A stretch of 6,731 nucleotides of DNA from DASWHX01 sp036397995 (GTDB lineage Bacteria > Bacteroidota > Bacteroidia > Cytophagales > Cyclobacteriaceae): contig DASWHX010000069.1 of NCBI GenBank assembly GCA_036397995.1, positions 1 through 6,731 of the forward strand, in the 5' to 3' direction. Below are positions 5,316-6,731 of the stretch, in pieces. Each line of letters starts with the position of its first letter. Within the stretch, counting starts at the first letter, position 1. Below the pieces are notes generated by a model. It had not been told where the DNA came from. It was given only the letters and a program-made list of their open reading frames with translations, and did no database searches. The translations under genes were made by a program, and so were the position numbers.

Positions 5316-6119
5316 ATGAAATTTAATCAAAACAAAATCAGATTTGCTCTGAGATTTCTTACCGGAATCCTGTTTGTAATGATCCTCACTTCCGGACGCT
5401 GTTCTAATCAAAATAATAAAGAAGAAAAGGAAAATGCGAACTCAGGAATTGAGGTGAAATTTTCTCAGACGGATTGGAGAAAAGAGGCAAAGGAAATGGT
5501 GGATCATCAAATTCGTTCCAGGAATGTTAGTAATAAAAGTGTATTAAAGGTGATGGAGGAAACTCCACGTCACAATTTTGTTCCTGATTCCTACCGTCGC
5601 TATGCGTATACTGATCAGCCCTTGCCAATTGGTGAGGGACAAACCATTTCACAACCTTATATTGTGGCATTGATGACCGAATTGCTGGAATTGCAGGGAG
5701 ATGAGAAGGTTTTGGAAATTGGCACCGGGTCGGGATATCAGGCTGCAATTCTCTCCCAACTTACCAGAGAAGTTTACACAATCGAAATCGTGGAGCCATT
5801 GTATGAGCTATCTACTGCTATTTTGGAGCAAATGGGATTTGATAACGTAAAGGTAAAACTTGGAGATGGATACCAGGGATGGATTGAACATGCGCCGTTT
5901 GATGCGATAATTATTACGGCAGCTCCACCTGAAATCCCGCCAAAACTGATAGAACAATTAAAGCCGGGCGGAAAAATGGTTTTACCGGTGGGTACAGTTA
6001 CCCAGGAATTGAAAGTGGTTACCAAAACATTGGATGGTAAGATCATGGAAAGGACAGAAATAGGAGTTAGGTTCGTGCCGATGGTGCACCCTAAAGACAG
6101 CCTGAAAAAGAACCGCTAA
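5316..6119 (+). CDS. pcm: Protein-L-isoaspartate O-methyltransferase with signal peptide, 267 aa
   Basis: Repairs damaged proteins: it uses S-adenosylmethionine to methylate L-isoaspartyl residues formed from aged Asn/Asp, allowing return to normal aspartate. The catalytic domain begins at about M61 (MVDHQIRSRNVSNKSVLKVM). It shows PRHNFVP (84-90), the active-site block GEGQTISQP (106-114), the SAM-binding motif LEIGTGSGYQ (133-142), an acidic strand end YTIEIVE (154-160), GDGYQGW (183-189), FDAIIITAAPPEIP (195-208) and LKPGGKMVLPVG (215-226). From M61 the domain is 207 residues, the usual Pcm length. The first 60 residues are extra: basic residues K2, K7, R9 and R13, a hydrophobic stretch at 14-27, then C29 in a possible lipobox (L-T-S-G-R-C) and a polar linker. 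This predicts export, perhaps as a lipoprotein, although Arg before the Cys is atypical. The APC permease starts 9 nt after the stop, so the two are probably co-transcribed. Confidence 0.95.
   Translation: MKFNQNKIRFALRFLTGILFVMILTSGRCSNQNNKEEKENANSGIEVKFSQTDWRKEAKEMVDHQIRSRNVSNKSVLKVMEETPRHNFVPDSYRRYAYTDQPLPIGEGQTISQPYIVALMTELLELQGDEKVLEIGTGSGYQAAILSQLTREVYTIEIVEPLYELSTAILEQMGFDNVKVKLGDGYQGWIEHAPFDAIIITAAPPEIPPKLIEQLKPGGKMVLPVGTVTQELKVVTKTLDGKIMERTEIGVRFVPMVHPKDSLKKNR
5484..5498 (+). promoter_or_regulatory. Possible internal start of pcm: GAGG plus ATG at 5496
   Basis: GAGG at 5484-5487 precedes the in-frame ATG at 5496 by 8 nt, an ideal Shine-Dalgarno spacing. That ATG begins exactly where other Pcm proteins begin. 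Initiation here would give a 207-residue cytosolic form without the signal peptide. Bacteroidota use Shine-Dalgarno sequences little, so this may be coincidence. Confidence 0.25.
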
Positions 6120-6128
6120 AGCTGGATT

Positions 6129-6731
6129 GTGGCTGCAATTAAAGAAGTTTCAGAAAACCCCGGTCTCAGAAAGCTTGGATGGATATCTGCAATCTCTATT
6201 GTAGTTGCCAACATGATCGGGACTGGTATTTTTACGACTACCGGATTTCTTGCTGCAGATCTTGGCGCTCCGGTTCCAATACTTATAGGGTGGGTGTTGG
6301 GCGGAATAATTGCATTGTGCGGCGCATTAACCTACTCGGAACTGGCGGTTAATATTCCAGGCAATGGAGGCGAATATCTGTATCTTTCCAAGCTGTATCA
6401 TCCCGCGTTGGGATTTCTCTCCGGCTGGGTGTCTCTCTTCGCGGGCTTTTCGGCACCAATTGCTGCCGCTTCTGTCGCCTTTGGCCATTATGCTCATGCA
6501 ATCTTTCCTTTAGCCGATCCGGTACTAAGTTCGGTGGTGCTGCTAATTGTATTTACGCTTTTGCATATCGTTAATGTTCAGGCCGGTGGAACCATTCAAA
6601 GTATAATTACTATTGTAAAGGTTCTGGTAATTATTCTTCTTGTTGTTGCGGCCCTCCTTATACCTGATAAACCAACCTTTATACAAGCCGGCGAAAATGA
6701 TTTTCAGGTTGTCATTAGTCCGGCGTTCGCG
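6129..6731 (+). CDS. APC superfamily amino-acid permease, N-terminal 201 aa, cut by window edge
   Basis: Inner-membrane amino-acid/polyamine transporter of the APC superfamily, resembling LAT/SLC7-like members; only the first five or so of the expected twelve membrane helices are in the window. Helix 1 contains NMIGTGIF (28-35), the unwound GTG substrate-backbone site of the fold. Helix 2 spans about 46-70 and ends in TYSEL. It is followed by VNIPGNGGEYLYLSKLYHPA (74-93), a strongly conserved block, then helices near 94-118, 132-150 and 157-178. The start is a GTG at 6129, giving VAAIKEVSENPGLRKLGWIS. The first in-frame ATG (6213) would cut into helix 1 and is unlikely; ATT at 6126 is possible. 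The gene lies 9 nt after pcm and in the same frame, suggesting translational coupling. No stop is seen before the edge. The substrate cannot be assigned. Confidence 0.92.
   Translation, partial: MAAIKEVSENPGLRKLGWISAISIVVANMIGTGIFTTTGFLAADLGAPVPILIGWVLGGIIALCGALTYSELAVNIPGNGGEYLYLSKLYHPALGFLSGWVSLFAGFSAPIAAASVAFGHYAHAIFPLADPVLSSVVLLIVFTLLHIVNVQAGGTIQSIITIVKVLVIILLVVAALLIPDKPTFIQAGENDFQVVISPAFA

Noticed and set aside
5774..6046. 90-codon minus-strand ORF opposite pcm
   Set aside because: Antisense shadow of the strongly conserved Pcm catalytic domain; no family features.

Overview
The window looks like an ordinary chromosomal segment of a Bacteroidota bacterium of moderate GC content. The main evidence is the long two-module MacB/FtsX-type permease of a kind abundant in that phylum. 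Supporting points are the near absence of Shine-Dalgarno motifs before the starts, A-rich leaders, and a signal-peptide-bearing Pcm homologue. Order and genus cannot be fixed from this sequence. I see no tRNA, rRNA, CRISPR array, insertion sequence or phage gene.

Left part (1-4902), all genes on the minus strand. In transcription order: a DinB-superfamily protein (4902-4420), a DUF1801 protein (4310-3939), a CPBP-family intramembrane protease (3849-3106), an uncharacterised protein of about 147 residues starting 17 nt after the protease stop (3088-2645), and a large ABC-transporter permease (2469-61). The protease and the small protein are close enough to share an mRNA. The other gaps (89, 109 and 175 nt) are long enough for separate promoters.

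Middle (4903-5315). A 413-nt divergent intergenic region. It should hold the promoters of the DinB gene (leftward) and pcm (rightward). It also holds a short minus-strand reading frame without an ATG (5080-5238) that reads like the C-terminal remnant of a protein, followed by a palindrome and T-run resembling a weak terminator.

Right part (5316-6731), plus strand. A protein-L-isoaspartate O-methyltransferase (pcm) carries a 60-residue N-terminal extension with a signal peptide. Nine nt after its stop, and in the same frame, an APC-family amino-acid permease begins at a GTG and runs off the right edge. The two probably form an operon.

No clearly new multi-gene system is visible. The observations most worth checking are the apparently exported Pcm with a possible internal cytosolic start, the protease/small-protein pair, and the orphan remnant in the intergenic region. 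Family assignments rest on motifs read by eye; no database search was run.
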